Source of the DNA: Yoonia litorea
GTDB lineage: Bacteria; Pseudomonadota; Alphaproteobacteria; Rhodobacterales; Rhodobacteraceae
Assembly: GCF_900114675.1 (NCBI RefSeq)
Contig: NZ_FOZM01000002.1
Coordinates: 543,959-607,958, forward strand
Length of the DNA stretch: 64,000 nucleotides
Direction: 5' to 3'
Part shown: in pieces, positions 16,257-27,141 of the stretch
Position numbering within the stretch: position 1 is the stretch's first letter
Layout of the letters: each line of letters begins with the position of its first letter
Program-made: the position numbers and the translations under genes
Notes under the pieces: generated by a model
What the model saw: only the letters and a program-made list of their open reading frames with translations
Told to the model about the DNA's origin: nothing
Databases searched by the model: none

Positions 16257-19175
16257 ATGGCATCATACCAGTCCCGCAGACGCGATCCGCTGCTTGATAG
16301 CACCACCCAAGCCGCGCTGGAAAAACGCAGCCGTGAGTTGTTGGGGCTGGCGCTCATCATGCTGGGTGTGATGGTCAGCATGATGCTCTGGAGCTATTCA
16401 CCCGATGATCCAAGCTGGATTTCGGCGACTGATGCGCCTGTGCAGAACTGGCTGGGGTATTTTGGCGCATCACTGGCCGCGCCGTTGATCATGATCGTGG
16501 GACTTGGGTTCTGGGTTGTGCCGATTGCGCTGATGGGGTGGGGATTGCGGTTCCTGCGCCACTCAGGACATGAGCGCGCCTTGGGGCGTCTTCTGTTCGT
16601 GGCTGTCGCGATTGTTGTGGCGCCTTTGCATGCCGCGACGCTGACACCCGGTGCGGGTTGGCCTGCCAACTTCGGTCTGGGGGGGCTTTTTGGCGACACC
16701 GTCTTGGCGATTGTCCTGACAATCCTGCCGTTCGGAACGGCTTTCGGGGTCAAGCTTTTGTCGTTCATCACCGCGCTGGGTCTGCTGGTGGTGCTGGCCT
16801 TTGCGCTGGGCTTTACCCGCGCCGAACTCCGGTCTGCCGGACATTTTGCCCTGCTTGGCACTGTGATGCTCTATTCGCTGTTGCTGCGCGCCTTGGGGCG
16901 TGGGGCGTCGCTATCGGCAGAGGCCGCAAAGGGCGTGAACACGGTCGTCCAGTCCCGACGTGCGCAGTTTGCCGAAACACGTGCGGCCGCCTCCGCTGCG
17001 GATGACGATGAGGCAGAGGTCGTTGACAGCTTCACCGTGCCACCGGTTACCGATCACCGCAGCCGTGTTGCCTCTGTGGTGCGGGCCAACCCTGTCATGC
17101 CCAAGGCAGAGCCACCTTTGACGGCACAGGCTGCCCCGGATCGTCCTCCGCTCGCGGCACCGTTGCGGGCCTCGTCACAGCAAGATGCGCCTGCAGGCGG
17201 ATTTCTTGCAAATCTGCTGAAACGCAATGACACAATGCCCGAGCCAGAATTGGTCGAGCAGGAACCACCCCTGACCGCTGTGAACAGCGATGGTCAGGGC
17301 GACCGTGTCAGCGCACGGATTGCCGATGCGATCAAGAACCGCCAGCCCAAGCCGTCACCGACCGGTGTCCGGATCGAGCCTGCATTGACCGCCGGAAAGG
17401 GCCCCAAGCCGCTTGTCTATGGCGAGACAGCACAAGACCCGCTTGAGGACATCGCACCTGAGGCACCGGAAGAAGCGCCAGTGATGGCCACACCGCATAT
17501 GCCCATTCCACAGGTTGCCATGCCGCCGGTCACCTCACCGCTGATTGACGATGCGCCACAGCCCAAATCGGTTGTCCAGCATCCGCCAAAGCGTGCGCCG
17601 CAGCCTTCCCGTCAGGCCAAGGCCGAGGCGCAGCCGGGGCTGAAGTTTGACGACAAATACGGCGGCTATGAACGGCCTGCGCTGGGGCTCTTGATGAACC
17701 CCATCGAAATCCAGCGCCATCACCTCAGTGACGAGGCGCTCGAGGCCAACGCCCGTATGCTGGAAAGCGTGCTGGATGATTACGGCGTCAAGGGCGAGAT
17801 CGTATCTGTGCGTCCTGGCCCTGTTGTCACCATGTATGAACTTGAGCCGGCACCGGGCCTCAAAGCCAGCCGCGTGATCGGCCTGTCTGACGATATCGCG
17901 CGTTCCATGTCGGCGCTGTCGGCCCGTGTCTCAACCGTGCCGGGCCGCTCGGTCATCGGGATCGAACTGCCCAACGAAAACCGCGAAAAAGTGGTGCTGC
18001 GCGAAATCCTGAGCCACCGCGACTTTGGCGACGGCAACCACAAGCTGCCGCTGGCGCTGGGCAAGGATATCGGCGGTGAGCCGATCATCGCCAACCTTGC
18101 CAAGATGCCCCACCTGCTGATCGCGGGGACGACCGGTTCGGGTAAATCCGTGGCGATCAATACGATGATCTTGTCACTGCTTTATAAGCTGACCCCCGAA
18201 GAATGCCGGATGATCATGATTGATCCCAAGATGCTGGAACTGTCGGTTTATGACGGCATTCCGCATCTGCTCTCGCCTGTTGTGACCGACCCGAAAAAGG
18301 CGGTCGTCGCCCTGAAATGGGTCGTGGGCGAGATGGAGGAACGCTATCGCAAGATGTCCAAGATGGGCGTGCGCAACATTGACGGCTACAACGGCCGCGT
18401 GAAAGACGCGCTGTCCAAGGGCGAAATGTTCAGCCGCACGGTGCAAACCGGCTTTGACGATGAAACCGGCGATCCGATCTTCGAGACCGAGGAATTCCAG
18501 CCCGAACTGCTGCCCTATATCGTCGTCATCGTCGATGAGATGGCCGACCTGATGATGGTCGCGGGCAAGGAAATTGAGGCTTGTATTCAGCGCCTTGCCC
18601 AGATGGCGCGCGCCTCGGGTATCCACCTGATCATGGCGACACAGCGCCCTTCGGTCGATGTGATCACCGGCACGATCAAGGCGAACTTCCCCACACGGAT
18701 TTCCTTCCAGGTCACGTCGAAGATCGACAGCCGCACGATCTTGGGTGAAATGGGGGCCGAGCAGCTCTTGGGTATGGGCGACATGCTCTATATGGCCGGT
18801 GGCTCTAAAATCACCCGCGTGCACGGGCCGTTTGTCAGTGACGAAGAGGTCGAGGAGATCGTCAACCACCTCAAATCATTCGGTCCGCCAGAGTACATGT
18901 CCGGCGTGGTCGAAGGCCCCGAGGACGAGAAGGCCAGCGACATTGATCTGGTGCTGGGTCTGGGTGGCAATACCGACGGTGAGGATGCGCTTTATGATCA
19001 GGCCGTGGCCATTGTGATCAAGGATCGCAAATGCTCGACCAGCTACATCCAGCGCAAACTGGCGATCGGCTATAACAAGGCAGCGCGTCTGGTTGAGCAG
19101 ATGGAAGACCAGGGCGTGGTCAGCTCTGCCAACCACGTCGGCAAGCGCGAGATTCTGGTGCCAGAACAACACTGA
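16257..19175 (+). CDS. ftsK: DNA translocase FtsK
   Basis: A 972-residue divisome protein that pumps chromosomal DNA during septum closure and activates XerCD at dif. Four hydrophobic segments lie in the first 220 residues; a Pro/Ala-rich linker covers about 225-470; then the RecA-like motor with Walker [12 protein letters not shown] and Walker [13 protein letters not shown]; and the C-terminal winged-helix gamma domain that reads KOPS ([20 protein letters not shown]). Start at ATG 16257 with GAGG 8 bases before; an ATG at 16242 overlaps the aminotransferase end. Length and domain order are typical. Confidence 0.97.
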   Translation: MASYQSRRRDPLLDSTTQAALEKRSRELLGLALIMLGVMVSMMLWSYSPDDPSWISATDAPVQNWLGYFGASLAAPLIMIVGLGFWVVPIALMGWGLRFLRHSGHERALGRLLFVAVAIVVAPLHAATLTPGAGWPANFGLGGLFGDTVLAIVLTILPFGTAFGVKLLSFITALGLLVVLAFALGFTRAELRSAGHFALLGTVMLYSLLLRALGRGASLSAEAAKGVNTVVQSRRAQFAETRAAASAADDDEAEVVDSFTVPPVTDHRSRVASVVRANPVMPKAEPPLTAQAAPDRPPLAAPLRASSQQDAPAGGFLANLLKRNDTMPEPELVEQEPPLTAVNSDGQGDRVSARIADAIKNRQPKPSPTGVRIEPALTAGKGPKPLVYGETAQDPLEDIAPEAPEEAPVMATPHMPIPQVAMPPVTSPLIDDAPQPKSVVQHPPKRAPQPSRQAKAEAQPGLKFDDKYGGYERPALGLLMNPIEIQRHHLSDEALEANARMLESVLDDYGVKGEIVSVRPGPVVTMYELEPAPGLKASRVIGLSDDIARSMSALSARVSTVPGRSVIGIELPNENREKVVLREILSHRDFGDGNHKLPLALGKDIGGEPIIANLAKMPHLLIAGTTGSGKSVAINTMILSLLYKLTPEECRMIMIDPKMLELSVYDGIPHLLSPVVTDPKKAVVALKWVVGEMEERYRKMSKMGVRNIDGYNGRVKDALSKGEMFSRTVQTGFDDETGDPIFETEEFQPELLPYIVVIVDEMADLMMVAGKEIEACIQRLAQMARASGIHLIMATQRPSVDVITGTIKANFPTRISFQVTSKIDSRTILGEMGAEQLLGMGDMLYMAGGSKITRVHGPFVSDEEVEEIVNHLKSFGPPEYMSGVVEGPEDEKASDIDLVLGLGGNTDGEDALYDQAVAIVIKDRKCSTSYIQRKLAIGYNKAARLVEQMEDQGVVSSANHVGKREILVPEQH

Positions 19176-19255
19176 CCGCATCTGGCGCAATCTTAGGCGA
19201 GTGTTAGGAAGTCTCTGCGACACAGACCCGAACTGGTCAAAAGATAGGTTCGGAC

Positions 19256-21367
19256 ATGAAGCTGCGATTCCTGATGATTGCAATTATCCTGCCGCTGCTG
19301 GCGCTGGCGAGCTATTTTTCATGGCTCAAGATCGTGGCAGAGCGTGACCGCCTGACGATCGCATCGGCGTCTGTGGTGCGGGCCGAAGAACAGGTGGTGA
19401 TCAACGATCTTATCCACGAATTGCAAAAGGAGCGTGGATACTCTGCCGGTTTTGTCGCCTCTGACGGGCAGAATTTCACGGCCGATCTGGCGCGCCAGCG
19501 GCCTGAAACCGACCGCCAGATCCAGCCCTTGCGTGGCGGTGTGGCGGCTTTGGCTGATCTGCGGCCTGACCCGTATCAGTCGGCGATGGCGGCACTTGAT
19601 GAGCTGTCTTCCTTTCGTGCACAGGTCCAAAACATCAGTGTCGATGTTCCGCAGGTCGCGGCCTTTTATACGGGGATCATCAACGACCTGATGGTGGTTG
19701 CCTATCCGTTGTCGGACGGTGCAGGGCAAAGCACGCTGGAAAACCTGCAGGCGGCAAGGGCGCTGCTTGCGGCGGCCAAGGAACGGGCGGGTCTGGAACG
19801 GGCTGTAGGATCGACAGGTCTGGGGGCAGGTTTTTCACCCACGCTTTATCAATCGCTGCTCACCCATGGCGGCGCGCAGCAGGCCCTGATCGCCGAGACG
19901 ACCAAAATCCTGCGCGGGGAAGCGATGGTCGAAGATATCTATGCCTCTCCCACCTTTCTTGCGCTGCAATCAGCCAGAGAGACGATTTCTTCGGGATTTC
20001 TCGATGGCGACTATGGCACGCTGACACCAGCGCTCTGGTTTCAGACAACGACAGCATGGATTGATTTCTTGCGCGATCTCGAAAGCGCGAAAACAGCGCA
20101 AATCAGCCAGTTGGCCCGCACCATTGAGGGCGACAGCTACGCCCAGTTGCAATACGTGATTCTGCTGGGAGCTATTTCCATTCTCGTCGTAGGCGTTTTT
20201 GCCGTGGCGAGCTTTGAATGGATGATCCACAGGATCAAGGCGCTGACGCATGTGGTTTACGGTTTCGCAAAGGGCGACTTTACCCGCTGGGTGCCGGGCA
20301 TCAGCCGCAAGGACGAGATCAGCCAGATGGCAAGGGCGATTTACCACTTCAAACAAGAGACACTCGCCTTACGCAAAGAGGCTGAAGATATGAAAGCCTC
20401 TGACGAGGCGGCATTGAATGCCAAGCACGGCAAGGTTGTTGCCTTGGTGACCGAAGGGCTTGCCGCGCTCGCAAAGGCGGACCTGACTTGTCACTTCGAC
20501 ACGCCACTCGACGCTGATTATGATTCGATCCGTGGGGATTTCAATTCAGCCACAGCGCGTTTGCGGCAGGTGCTTGGCGCTATCGCCGACACAGTGGCCG
20601 ATCTTGATCAGGCCGCATCTGGGATGAATGCCTCTGCTGTCGATCTGGCCTCCAGAACAAATGAACAGGTGGAAACGATCAGACAAACCACAGATCGCGT
20701 TGGCGCACTTTCCGCCGAAGTCGAAGAGTTCGGGCAGGAAATCGTCACGGCCTCCGCCATGGCAGGAAGCGCGCGGGAACAGGCGACCTCCTCGGCGGCG
20801 CTGATGCGTGAGGCTGTCGCCGCAATGGACCGGATCAGAACATCATCAGAACAGATCGGCGCGATTATTTCGATGATCGAGGATATTTCGTTCCAGACCA
20901 ATCTGCTCGCACTCAACGCCGGGGTGGAGGCGGCAAGAGCCGGTTCTGCGGGGCTTGGCTTTGCCGTGGTCGCCTCAGAAGTCCGCGCCCTTGCGCAACG
21001 GGCAAGTCAGGCCACGATGGATATCCGCGCGCTGGTCGAAGAAAGCGGGACCCACGTCCGCGAAGGTGGGGATCTGGTTGACCGGACCGGCGCGGTCCTT
21101 GACGAGATTTCGGAAGGTATCATGCGCGTGGATGACGTGCTTACCCGCATCGCCGAAGGCTCCCAGTCGCAGGTCAGCGATCTGAAAGATCTGTCATCTT
21201 CGATGAAGGTGATCAATGACCTTGCCGGTCGCAACATGGCCATGGCCAGCGATACCACCTCTGGTGCACAGGAAATCGCCAGCCGTTCGCAGCGGCTCGC
21301 TGGCCTCATCGCGGATTTCAGGCTCGCGCCGGATCAGAACGGCCGCAGCCGTGCCAAAGCAGCCTGA
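19256..21367 (+). CDS. Methyl-accepting chemotaxis protein with NIT sensor domain
   Basis: A 703-residue chemoreceptor. One membrane segment at about 5-25 and another near 298-318 bracket a periplasmic NIT (nitrate/nitrite-sensing) domain, marked by [21 protein letters not shown] follows, then the signalling coiled coil with the hairpin tip [18 protein letters not shown] (near residues 545-562), which contacts CheA/CheW. No other chemotaxis gene is in the window, so it is an orphan receptor feeding a pathway encoded elsewhere. NIT domains often sense nitrate or nitrite; ligand not proven. Confidence 0.93.
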   Translation: MKLRFLMIAIILPLLALASYFSWLKIVAERDRLTIASASVVRAEEQVVINDLIHELQKERGYSAGFVASDGQNFTADLARQRPETDRQIQPLRGGVAALADLRPDPYQSAMAALDELSSFRAQVQNISVDVPQVAAFYTGIINDLMVVAYPLSDGAGQSTLENLQAARALLAAAKERAGLERAVGSTGLGAGFSPTLYQSLLTHGGAQQALIAETTKILRGEAMVEDIYASPTFLALQSARETISSGFLDGDYGTLTPALWFQTTTAWIDFLRDLESAKTAQISQLARTIEGDSYAQLQYVILLGAISILVVGVFAVASFEWMIHRIKALTHVVYGFAKGDFTRWVPGISRKDEISQMARAIYHFKQETLALRKEAEDMKASDEAALNAKHGKVVALVTEGLAALAKADLTCHFDTPLDADYDSIRGDFNSATARLRQVLGAIADTVADLDQAASGMNASAVDLASRTNEQVETIRQTTDRVGALSAEVEEFGQEIVTASAMAGSAREQATSSAALMREAVAAMDRIRTSSEQIGAIISMIEDISFQTNLLALNAGVEAARAGSAGLGFAVVASEVRALAQRASQATMDIRALVEESGTHVREGGDLVDRTGAVLDEISEGIMRVDDVLTRIAEGSQSQVSDLKDLSSSMKVINDLAGRNMAMASDTTSGAQEIASRSQRLAGLIADFRLAPDQNGRSRAKAA

Positions 21368-21782
21368 GGGTTTGATCGGCGTTTCAGTCGGCAGGGCAGA
21401 GGGACGATCTCCTGAACCGGTATGAGGAGGGGGAAGCTGCCCAAACCGTCGTGATGCATTTGCTCTTCGCCTCGCCGTCGGACGTGGTGACTGATGGTTG
21501 ATCACTTGGGCGTCCAACCGCAAGGGCGCGGATATGCAAGGGATGATGTAAAGGGTGATCGCCGCACAGGCATCACTCTCGCCCTTTGCCGCATCGCTAT
21601 GAAGGAAAGACACGTTTGGGGCCGCAGCATGTGGCTCAGGGGTGAAGCCTGTCGGCGCATCCTTCACACTTCATCATGTCACGCGGCCGCAATCGTCCCG
21701 CTTCGCAGGCGAATACGCAAACTGCCTCGGCCGAATGCGCCGACCAACGTCTGACCTTCCGTCCGGCTTTTTCCGTGCTGTG
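21368..21782. other. 415-base gap between the convergent MCP and phosphate transporter genes
   Basis: Both neighbours end here, so no promoter is required. Short frames on the plus strand (up to 86 residues from about 21494) lack a ribosome-binding site and convincing composition. One potential hairpin pairs AAAGGGTGAT (from about 21550) with ATCACTCTCGCCCTTT (to about 21587). I see nothing else, and suspect a decayed gene or spacer. Confidence 0.3.
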
Positions 21783-23267
21783 CTAGCCCATCGCGGTGTT
21801 GATCAGGAAGAAGATACCTCCTGACAGAACGGCCGCAGCAGGTACGGTGATCAGCCAAGCTGCAATAATCGTCATGAAGTGCGACCGGCGCACCAGCTTG
21901 CGACGGCGACGTTCCTCGGGCGCGTATTGCGGGCGGTCGGGCATGGCCAGACGCGCTTTTTTGATCCGGCGCTCTGCATCCCATTCGCGGAAGAAGCCGA
22001 CACCAAATACCGCACCCACCGCGATATGGGTGGAACTGACAGGCAGACCCAGCCAGCTTGCGATGATCACGGTGATCGCAGCGGACAGGGCCACACAATA
22101 GGCGCGCATCGGGTTCAGCTTTGTGATCTGGCTGCCGACCATGCGGATCAGTTTCGGCCCGAACAGGAACAGGCCGAATGAAATGCCAAAAGCCCCGATG
22201 ATCATCACCCAGAAGGGGATCGAGACCGCTTGCGTGAAATCACCCGATTGCGATGCCTGCACGATGGCGGCAAGCGGGCCGACGGCGTTGGCGACATCAT
22301 TGGCCCCATGCGCAAAGCTCAGCAATGCAGCAGACACCACCAGCGGAATACCAAAGAGAACTTTCAGTGATTTGTTGCGGTTCTCGAGCCCTTCGGACTG
22401 TTTGCGGATCACGGGGATCATGACCGCCCAAATCGCGGCTCCCATGATCGCCCCGATGATGAGCGCGGTCGGCATGTCGATCTTGATGATCTTTTTCAGC
22501 CCCTTCAGTGCAAGGTAAGCGGCAAACGCCCCTGCCATGATGCCGACAAGTATCGGCACCCAGGTGCGGGCGGCGGCAATCTTGTCCTCGCGGTAGATGA
22601 TGCGGGATTTGATCAGCGCCAGAAACGCGGCAGCGATGACCCCACCCAGCACAGGCGAGATGACCCAACTGGCTGCAATTGTTCCCATCGTGGGCCAGCT
22701 GACAGCGGCAAAGCCTGCAGCGGCAATACCGGCCCCCATCACACCGCCAACAACAGAGTGTGTGGTGGATACCGGCGCACCGATCCAGGTGGCGATATTG
22801 ACCCAAAGCGCTGCAGACAGCAGGGCCGCCATCATGGCCCAGACAAAGGTGGCCGACGTGCCCATGCTTTCAGGCGCGATAATGCCCTTCGCAATCGTGG
22901 ATACAACGTCGCCGCCAGCAATCAAGGCGCCTGCGCTTTCGAAAATGACCGCGATCGCAATCGCCGCCCCCATCGACAGGGCATTGGCGCCCACCGCGGG
23001 CCCCATATTGTTGGCGACATCATTGGCCCCGATGTTCAGCGCCATATAGGCCCCAAGACAGGCCGCCACCACGACGATAATTCCGTTATTGGTGAGGCCA
23101 AAGAACAGCGATGCTGTAAGGCCGGCCAGCATGATAAACAGGAAAGAGATTCCGATGCCCACCATTGGGCGGGCGACCATATTGGTTGCGGTTTCAAGGT
23201 TGGAAAACCGCGCCAAATCGCGGTCAAGCGTTTCAAGATGGCGTGCGTCGCCACTTTCATCGGTCAT
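21783..23267 (-). CDS. pit: PiT-family inorganic phosphate transporter
   Basis: A 494-residue inner-membrane phosphate:H+ (or metal-phosphate) symporter. Both halves carry the PiT signature: GANDVANNMGPAVGA in the first and AHGANDVANAVGPLAA in the second, in inverted-topology repeats with about ten membrane segments. I use the ATG at 23267, with GGGGGA 7 bases upstream, over a TTG at 23282. No PhoU-like partner gene is adjacent, which is a small difference from many PiT loci. Confidence 0.94.
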   Translation of the reverse strand: MTDESGDARHLETLDRDLARFSNLETATNMVARPMVGIGISFLFIMLAGLTASLFFGLTNNGIIVVVAACLGAYMALNIGANDVANNMGPAVGANALSMGAAIAIAVIFESAGALIAGGDVVSTIAKGIIAPESMGTSATFVWAMMAALLSAALWVNIATWIGAPVSTTHSVVGGVMGAGIAAAGFAAVSWPTMGTIAASWVISPVLGGVIAAAFLALIKSRIIYREDKIAAARTWVPILVGIMAGAFAAYLALKGLKKIIKIDMPTALIIGAIMGAAIWAVMIPVIRKQSEGLENRNKSLKVLFGIPLVVSAALLSFAHGANDVANAVGPLAAIVQASQSGDFTQAVSIPFWVMIIGAFGISFGLFLFGPKLIRMVGSQITKLNPMRAYCVALSAAITVIIASWLGLPVSSTHIAVGAVFGVGFFREWDAERRIKKARLAMPDRPQYAPEERRRRKLVRRSHFMTIIAAWLITVPAAAVLSGGIFFLINTAMG

Positions 23268-23327
23268 GCGAAAATCCCCCAAGGCTTCAAAAGCTGATAG
23301 CGACTAACGGGTGCCGTGATCAACACC

Positions 23328-23807
23328 TCAATCGGTTTTGTCGTCGGTCGCTTGTTCCAGAAACAACAGCTTCAGTTCGCTTTCCCGCACCATCTCGGCG
23401 GCTTCGTCGGCAGAGACCCATTTGCGCTTGCGCTGGTCGGCTTCGGGGAACTCCTCGGCCAGTTCTTTGACCTCGACCGAATAGACCAGCGCCTCGACCG
23501 GAACAGCAAGGCCGCTGTCGCGCATCTTGTCATAGGTGTAGTGGCCGATCGGCTCCGGCGCGGCTTTGCCACGTTTGACGCCCGCCTCTTCCCAGGCTTC
23601 GCGCAGCGCGGTTTCATCAGACGACAGCCCGCGCATGGGCCAACCTTTGGGGATGATCCACCGGCCTGTGTCGCGGCTTGTGACCAGCAGGTACTCGCGT
23701 CGCGTACCCTGACCGCGATAGCACAGCGCCGCCATCTGTAACATTCTGGGGCGCTGGAGCATGGGGCCAATAAACGCCCTGAGGGCGCTGTGAACACGTG
23801 CGAACAT
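23328..23807 (-). CDS. Nudix hydrolase, DIPP-like alphaproteobacterial type
   Basis: A 159-residue Nudix protein. The box reads GWPMRG...ALREAWEEAGV: the REUxEExGU core is intact, but the Glu expected seven positions before it is replaced by Leu, a pattern typical of the KGWPM subgroup related to diadenosine and diphosphoinositol polyphosphate hydrolases. I prefer the ATG at 23807 to a TTG at 23822. It follows the phosphate transporter's promoter region on the same strand. Substrate unknown. Confidence 0.85.
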   Translation of the reverse strand: MFARVHSALRAFIGPMLQRPRMLQMAALCYRGQGTRREYLLVTSRDTGRWIIPKGWPMRGLSSDETALREAWEEAGVKRGKAAPEPIGHYTYDKMRDSGLAVPVEALVYSVEVKELAEEFPEADQRKRKWVSADEAAEMVRESELKLLFLEQATDDKTD

Positions 23808-23922
23808 TCTGAAACCGCTCAATTATTTTCTTCTTTGGACCGTGTCTAGCGATGCTTGTGTCAAAATACAATTGCAGCGGATTTGACGCGCGCAAAGGGT
23901 TTGACAATTCTGCAACGCAAAA

Positions 23923-23947
23923 CCCCCGCCTGTTGTCCAGACGGGGG
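23923..23947 (-). terminator. Rho-independent terminator of rpsU
   Basis: On the minus strand the stem CCCCCGTCTG pairs with CAGGCGGGGG (one mismatch) and is followed by TTTTG. It lies 28 bases after the rpsU stop. Confidence 0.85.
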
Positions 23948-23975
23948 CCTTTGATCGTAACGTCGAGAGGCTGCT

Positions 23976-24182
23976 TTACAGCAGACCTTCACGCTGGAGC
24001 TTCTTGCGCGCCAGCTTACGCTGACGGCGGATCGCTTCTGCTTTTTCGCGCGCTTTGCGCACGGAAGGCTTTTCGAAATGCTGCTTGAGCTTCATTTCGC
24101 GAAAAACACCTTCACGCTGAAGTTTCTTCTTCAGAGCACGCAACGCCTGATCGACGTTGTTATCACGAACACTAACCTGCAT
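23976..24182 (-). CDS. rpsU: 30S ribosomal protein S21
   Basis: A 68-residue basic protein of the small ribosomal subunit. It has the S21 pattern: [25 protein letters not shown] at the N-terminus is matched by family members, followed by [24 protein letters not shown]. Monocistronic, with a strong terminator after it, and divergent from the COQ9 gene 104 bases away. Confidence 0.96.
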   Translation of the reverse strand: MQVSVRDNNVDQALRALKKKLQREGVFREMKLKQHFEKPSVRKAREKAEAIRRQRKLARKKLQREGLL

Positions 24183-24286
24183 GTGGTTGACACCACCTTT
24201 CTAAGTTGGATTTGCAAAAATTGCAGGAAGTGGGCAGATAGCAAAACCAACCTAGCTTGTCCAGTGCCCCGCATAGGAGAAAACCG

Positions 24287-24994
24287 ATGGCCCCAGACGC
24301 CTCCGATCCGACACTTGATGCGCTTGTTGACGCAGCACTGCCGCATGTGGCTTTCGATGGCTGGTCGCCCGCCACATTCGAGGCCGCCGTGCGCGATGCC
24401 GATATTGAACCGGCGCTGGCCCGCACCATTTGCCCGCGCGGTGCAGTGGATCTTGCCGTGGCTTATCACAAACGCGGTGATGCCGCGATGGTCGCCGCAA
24501 TTACCGATGCCGACCTCAGCGATATGCGTTTCCGAGACAAGGTCGCCCATGCGATCCGTTTGCGCCTGCAGGTGATCGACGACAAAGAGGCTGTCCGCCG
24601 CGGCACCACCCTTTTTGCCTTGCCGCATATGGCCGCTGACGGGGCCAAGCTTGTCTGGGGCACAGCCGATGCCATCTGGACAGCACTTGGCGACACCTCG
24701 CGCGATGTAAACTGGTACACCAAGCGGATGACTCTTACAGGCGTCTATAGTGCCACCGTGCTTTACTGGCTGGGGGACGACAGCCTTAACGGGCAGGCCA
24801 CCGACGCTTTCATTGATCGCCGGATCGACAATGTGATGCAGTTTGAAAAAGCCAAGGCGCAGGTAAAAGCGAACCCTTTGCTCAAACCTTTGGCGACCAC
24901 GCTGGAAAAATTGACCGCTGGCGTCAAAGCGCCATCACAGGCGGCTGACGCCGATCTGCCCGGCATCTGGCGCGACACGAACCCGCCGCAGTAG
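24287..24994 (+). CDS. COQ9-family ubiquinone biosynthesis protein
   Basis: A 235-residue protein of the COQ9 family, which binds lipids and presents polyprenyl intermediates to ring-modifying enzymes (COQ7 in eukaryotes). The conserved C-terminal core is visible in DVNWYTKRMTLTGVYSATVLYWL and FIDRRIDNVMQFEKAK. AGGAGA lies 6 bases before the ATG at 24287. The upstream part has a TetR-like helical pattern as in other members. Followed at 99 bases by a quinone oxidoreductase-like gene on the same strand. Confidence 0.9.
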   Translation: MAPDASDPTLDALVDAALPHVAFDGWSPATFEAAVRDADIEPALARTICPRGAVDLAVAYHKRGDAAMVAAITDADLSDMRFRDKVAHAIRLRLQVIDDKEAVRRGTTLFALPHMAADGAKLVWGTADAIWTALGDTSRDVNWYTKRMTLTGVYSATVLYWLGDDSLNGQATDAFIDRRIDNVMQFEKAKAQVKANPLLKPLATTLEKLTAGVKAPSQAADADLPGIWRDTNPPQ

Positions 24995-25093
24995 ACCGCA
25001 GCGCCATCAACAGGCCGGGCCAGCGCGCGCCCCAAGTGTTTGTCAATCCAGCCCGAATGTCTCATAGCTGTGACAAAGCGAAAGGATGCGGCA

Positions 25094-26065
25094 ATGAAGG
25101 CAATCGAGATCAGCGCACATGGCGGACCAGAGGTTCTGACACCCACAGAGCGCGAGATGCCGACACCGGCCGCCGATCAGGTCGTGATCAAAGTGGCCTA
25201 TGCGGGTGTCAATCGCCCAGATGCCTTGCAACGTGCCGGTCTCTATAACCCGCCGAAAGGGGCAAGCGACCTTCCAGGTCTTGAGGCCTCTGGCGAGGTC
25301 GTGGCTTGCGGGGCGAATGTGACCTCGCCCAAAGTGGGCGATATGGTCTGCGCGCTGCTGCCGGGTGGTGGTTACGCCGAATATGTGGCTACGCCTGCCG
25401 CGCACTGCCTGCCAGTCCCGTTCGGGCTGACGATGGCGCAAGCCGCCTGCCTGCCAGAGACGTTCTTCACCGTCTGGTCCAATGTCTTCATGCGCGGCGG
25501 ACTGAAGGCGGGTGAGCGGTTCCTGGTCCATGGCGGCAGTTCGGGCATCGGCACAACGGCGATCCAGCTTGCGCGGGCCTTTGGTGCGCGGGTCTTTGCG
25601 ACTGCCGGTTCGGATGAAAAATGCGCCGCCTGCACTGATCTGGGCGCAGAGGCGGCCTTTCACTACCGCGAGACCGATTTCGTTGAAAAAATGAAAGAAG
25701 TCGGCGGCGCTGACCTGATCCTCGATATGGTGGGTGGGCCGTATATTCAGCGCAATCTCAAGGCTTTGGCTGATGACGGACGGTTGGTCCAGATCGCATT
25801 CCTGCAAGGACCGAAAGCTGATCTGAACCTTGTGCAACTGATGACGCGCCGTCTGACCATCACCGGATCAACCCTGCGTCCTCAGTCTGATCTGGCCAAG
25901 GCGCGGATTGCCGATGATTTGCGCCAGCACGTCTGGCCGCTGATTTCCTCTGGCAAGATCGGGCCGGTGATGGATCAGGAATTTGCCTTGGATGATGCCG
26001 CCGCCGCCCATGCCCGCATGGAAAGCAGCGCGCATATCGGAAAGATCGTTCTGAAGGTTAGCTGA
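25094..26065 (+). CDS. NAD(P)H-quinone oxidoreductase, PIG3/MDR family
   Basis: A 323-residue zinc-free medium-chain reductase. It starts at ATG 25094 (MKAIEISAHGGPEVL), since the upstream extension has no similarity to the family. The Rossmann motif is seen in VHGGSSGIGTTAIQLARAFGA; PDALQRAGLYNPPKGASDLPGLEASG is the PIG3-type substrate region. Such enzymes reduce quinones with NADPH. It follows COQ9, and converges on the rnhA operon. Actual substrate unproven. Confidence 0.88.
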   Translation: MKAIEISAHGGPEVLTPTEREMPTPAADQVVIKVAYAGVNRPDALQRAGLYNPPKGASDLPGLEASGEVVACGANVTSPKVGDMVCALLPGGGYAEYVATPAAHCLPVPFGLTMAQAACLPETFFTVWSNVFMRGGLKAGERFLVHGGSSGIGTTAIQLARAFGARVFATAGSDEKCAACTDLGAEAAFHYRETDFVEKMKEVGGADLILDMVGGPYIQRNLKALADDGRLVQIAFLQGPKADLNLVQLMTRRLTITGSTLRPQSDLAKARIADDLRQHVWPLISSGKIGPVMDQEFALDDAAAAHARMESSAHIGKIVLKVS

Positions 26066-26087
26066 CGGACTGCGTGTCAGTGCCGGG

Positions 26088-26552
26088 CTATGCGGGGCGT
26101 TTGTCCTTGAACGGCGCCATGCCAGCGCGTGCCAATTCATCCGCGCGTTCGTTTTCAGGGTGTCCGGCGTGGCCCTTGACCCATTCCCATGTCACGTCAT
26201 GGCGTTGGGTCGCCTCATCAAGCCTGCGCCAGAGCTCTTCGTTCTTGACCGGTTTTTTGGCGGCTGTTTTCCAGCCCTTTGCTTTCCAGCCGTGTATCCA
26301 TTTGGTGATGCCGTCTTTGACATAGACGCTGTCGGTGACAATGGTGATCCGGCTTGGCCGCCCGAGTGTTTCCAGCGCGCTGATCGCGGCGAGCAATTCC
26401 ATGCGGTTGTTGGTGGTTGTCGGTTCGCCGCCGCTGAGCGCGCGCTCTTTGACAACGCGCTCCCCGTCACGTGCAACTAGCAGCACACCCCAGCCCCCGG
26501 GGCCGGGATTGCCTGAGCAGGCACCGTCGGTATAGGCGAAAACCTCAGCCAT
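26088..26552 (-). CDS. rnhA: Ribonuclease HI
   Basis: A 154-residue endonuclease that cuts the RNA strand of RNA/DNA hybrids. All four metal ligands are visible: Asp9 ([11 protein letters not shown]), Glu52 (NRMELLAAI), Asp74 (VTDSVY) and Asp138 (ERADELAR). It is the last gene of the leftward ispH operon; its start overlaps the end of the methyltransferase gene by 8 bases. Confidence 0.97.
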   Translation of the reverse strand: MAEVFAYTDGACSGNPGPGGWGVLLVARDGERVVKERALSGGEPTTTNNRMELLAAISALETLGRPSRITIVTDSVYVKDGITKWIHGWKAKGWKTAAKKPVKNEELWRRLDEATQRHDVTWEWVKGHAGHPENERADELARAGMAPFKDKRPA

Positions 26553-27141
26553 TCTTGCGTGCCAACATGATCACAAAGGGGTCCTCAGTCCCTGCGCAGC
26601 CCTTTTCGCAGCCTTCGCGCGTTGCGGTGACGGTCAGGCCCGCATCACTGATCAGCGCGTCCAGTTCAGGGACCGTCACGTAGGTGTAGTTCCGGTCCAG
26701 GCGGTCGCGGCCCTCTCCAGAGCCGGTCTTCATCCCGACGTGCAGCACGCCACCTTTGCGGAGCGCCCGTCCGATCGCACTGAAATGTGCGGGCAGGGCG
26801 GCGCGCGGCGCATGCAGAAGCGAGAAATTGGCCCAGACGCCGTCATAGGCCTCAATCGCATCAAGCTCTTCGAACCGCATGATGCGCGCGCCGATCTGGT
26901 GCCGTTCGTTGGCCAAGGCGACCATGCCGCTTGAGGCATCGACCGGGTCGGGCGTAAATCCGGCCGCGCGCAGATAGGCAGAGGCCTGCGCAGGCCCGCA
27001 CCCCAGATCCAGCACGCGCCCGCCCTTTGGCAGCAGCGCCATAAAGGCGCGCAAGCTGGCATCGGGGGATTGCGAGGCGAAGGCCTTTGCATAATCCGCT
27101 GCGGCCTGATCGTAAAAGGCAATCGTGCGCGGGTCGCTCAT
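26545..27141 (-). CDS. Class I SAM-dependent methyltransferase
   Basis: A 198-residue methyltransferase. SAM motif I is [12 protein letters not shown] (about residues 43-54), followed by motif post-[10 protein letters not shown] and the acidic [10 protein letters not shown] region. It begins at ATG 27141, overlapping the stop of the DUF3429 gene as ATGA; the open frame upstream of this is inside that gene. Substrate not recognisable. Placed between a membrane protein and rnhA in the ispH operon. Confidence 0.87.
   Translation of the reverse strand: MSDPRTIAFYDQAAADYAKAFASQSPDASLRAFMALLPKGGRVLDLGCGPAQASAYLRAAGFTPDPVDASSGMVALANERHQIGARIMRFEELDAIEAYDGVWANFSLLHAPRAALPAHFSAIGRALRKGGVLHVGMKTGSGEGRDRLDRNYTYVTVPELDALISDAGLTVTATREGCEKGCAGTEDPFVIMLARKNG

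Noticed and set aside
18174..18869. 231-residue frame opposite ftsK
   Set aside because: Antisense shadow of the FtsK motor domain; histidine-rich composition is typical of reversed GC-rich coding DNA.
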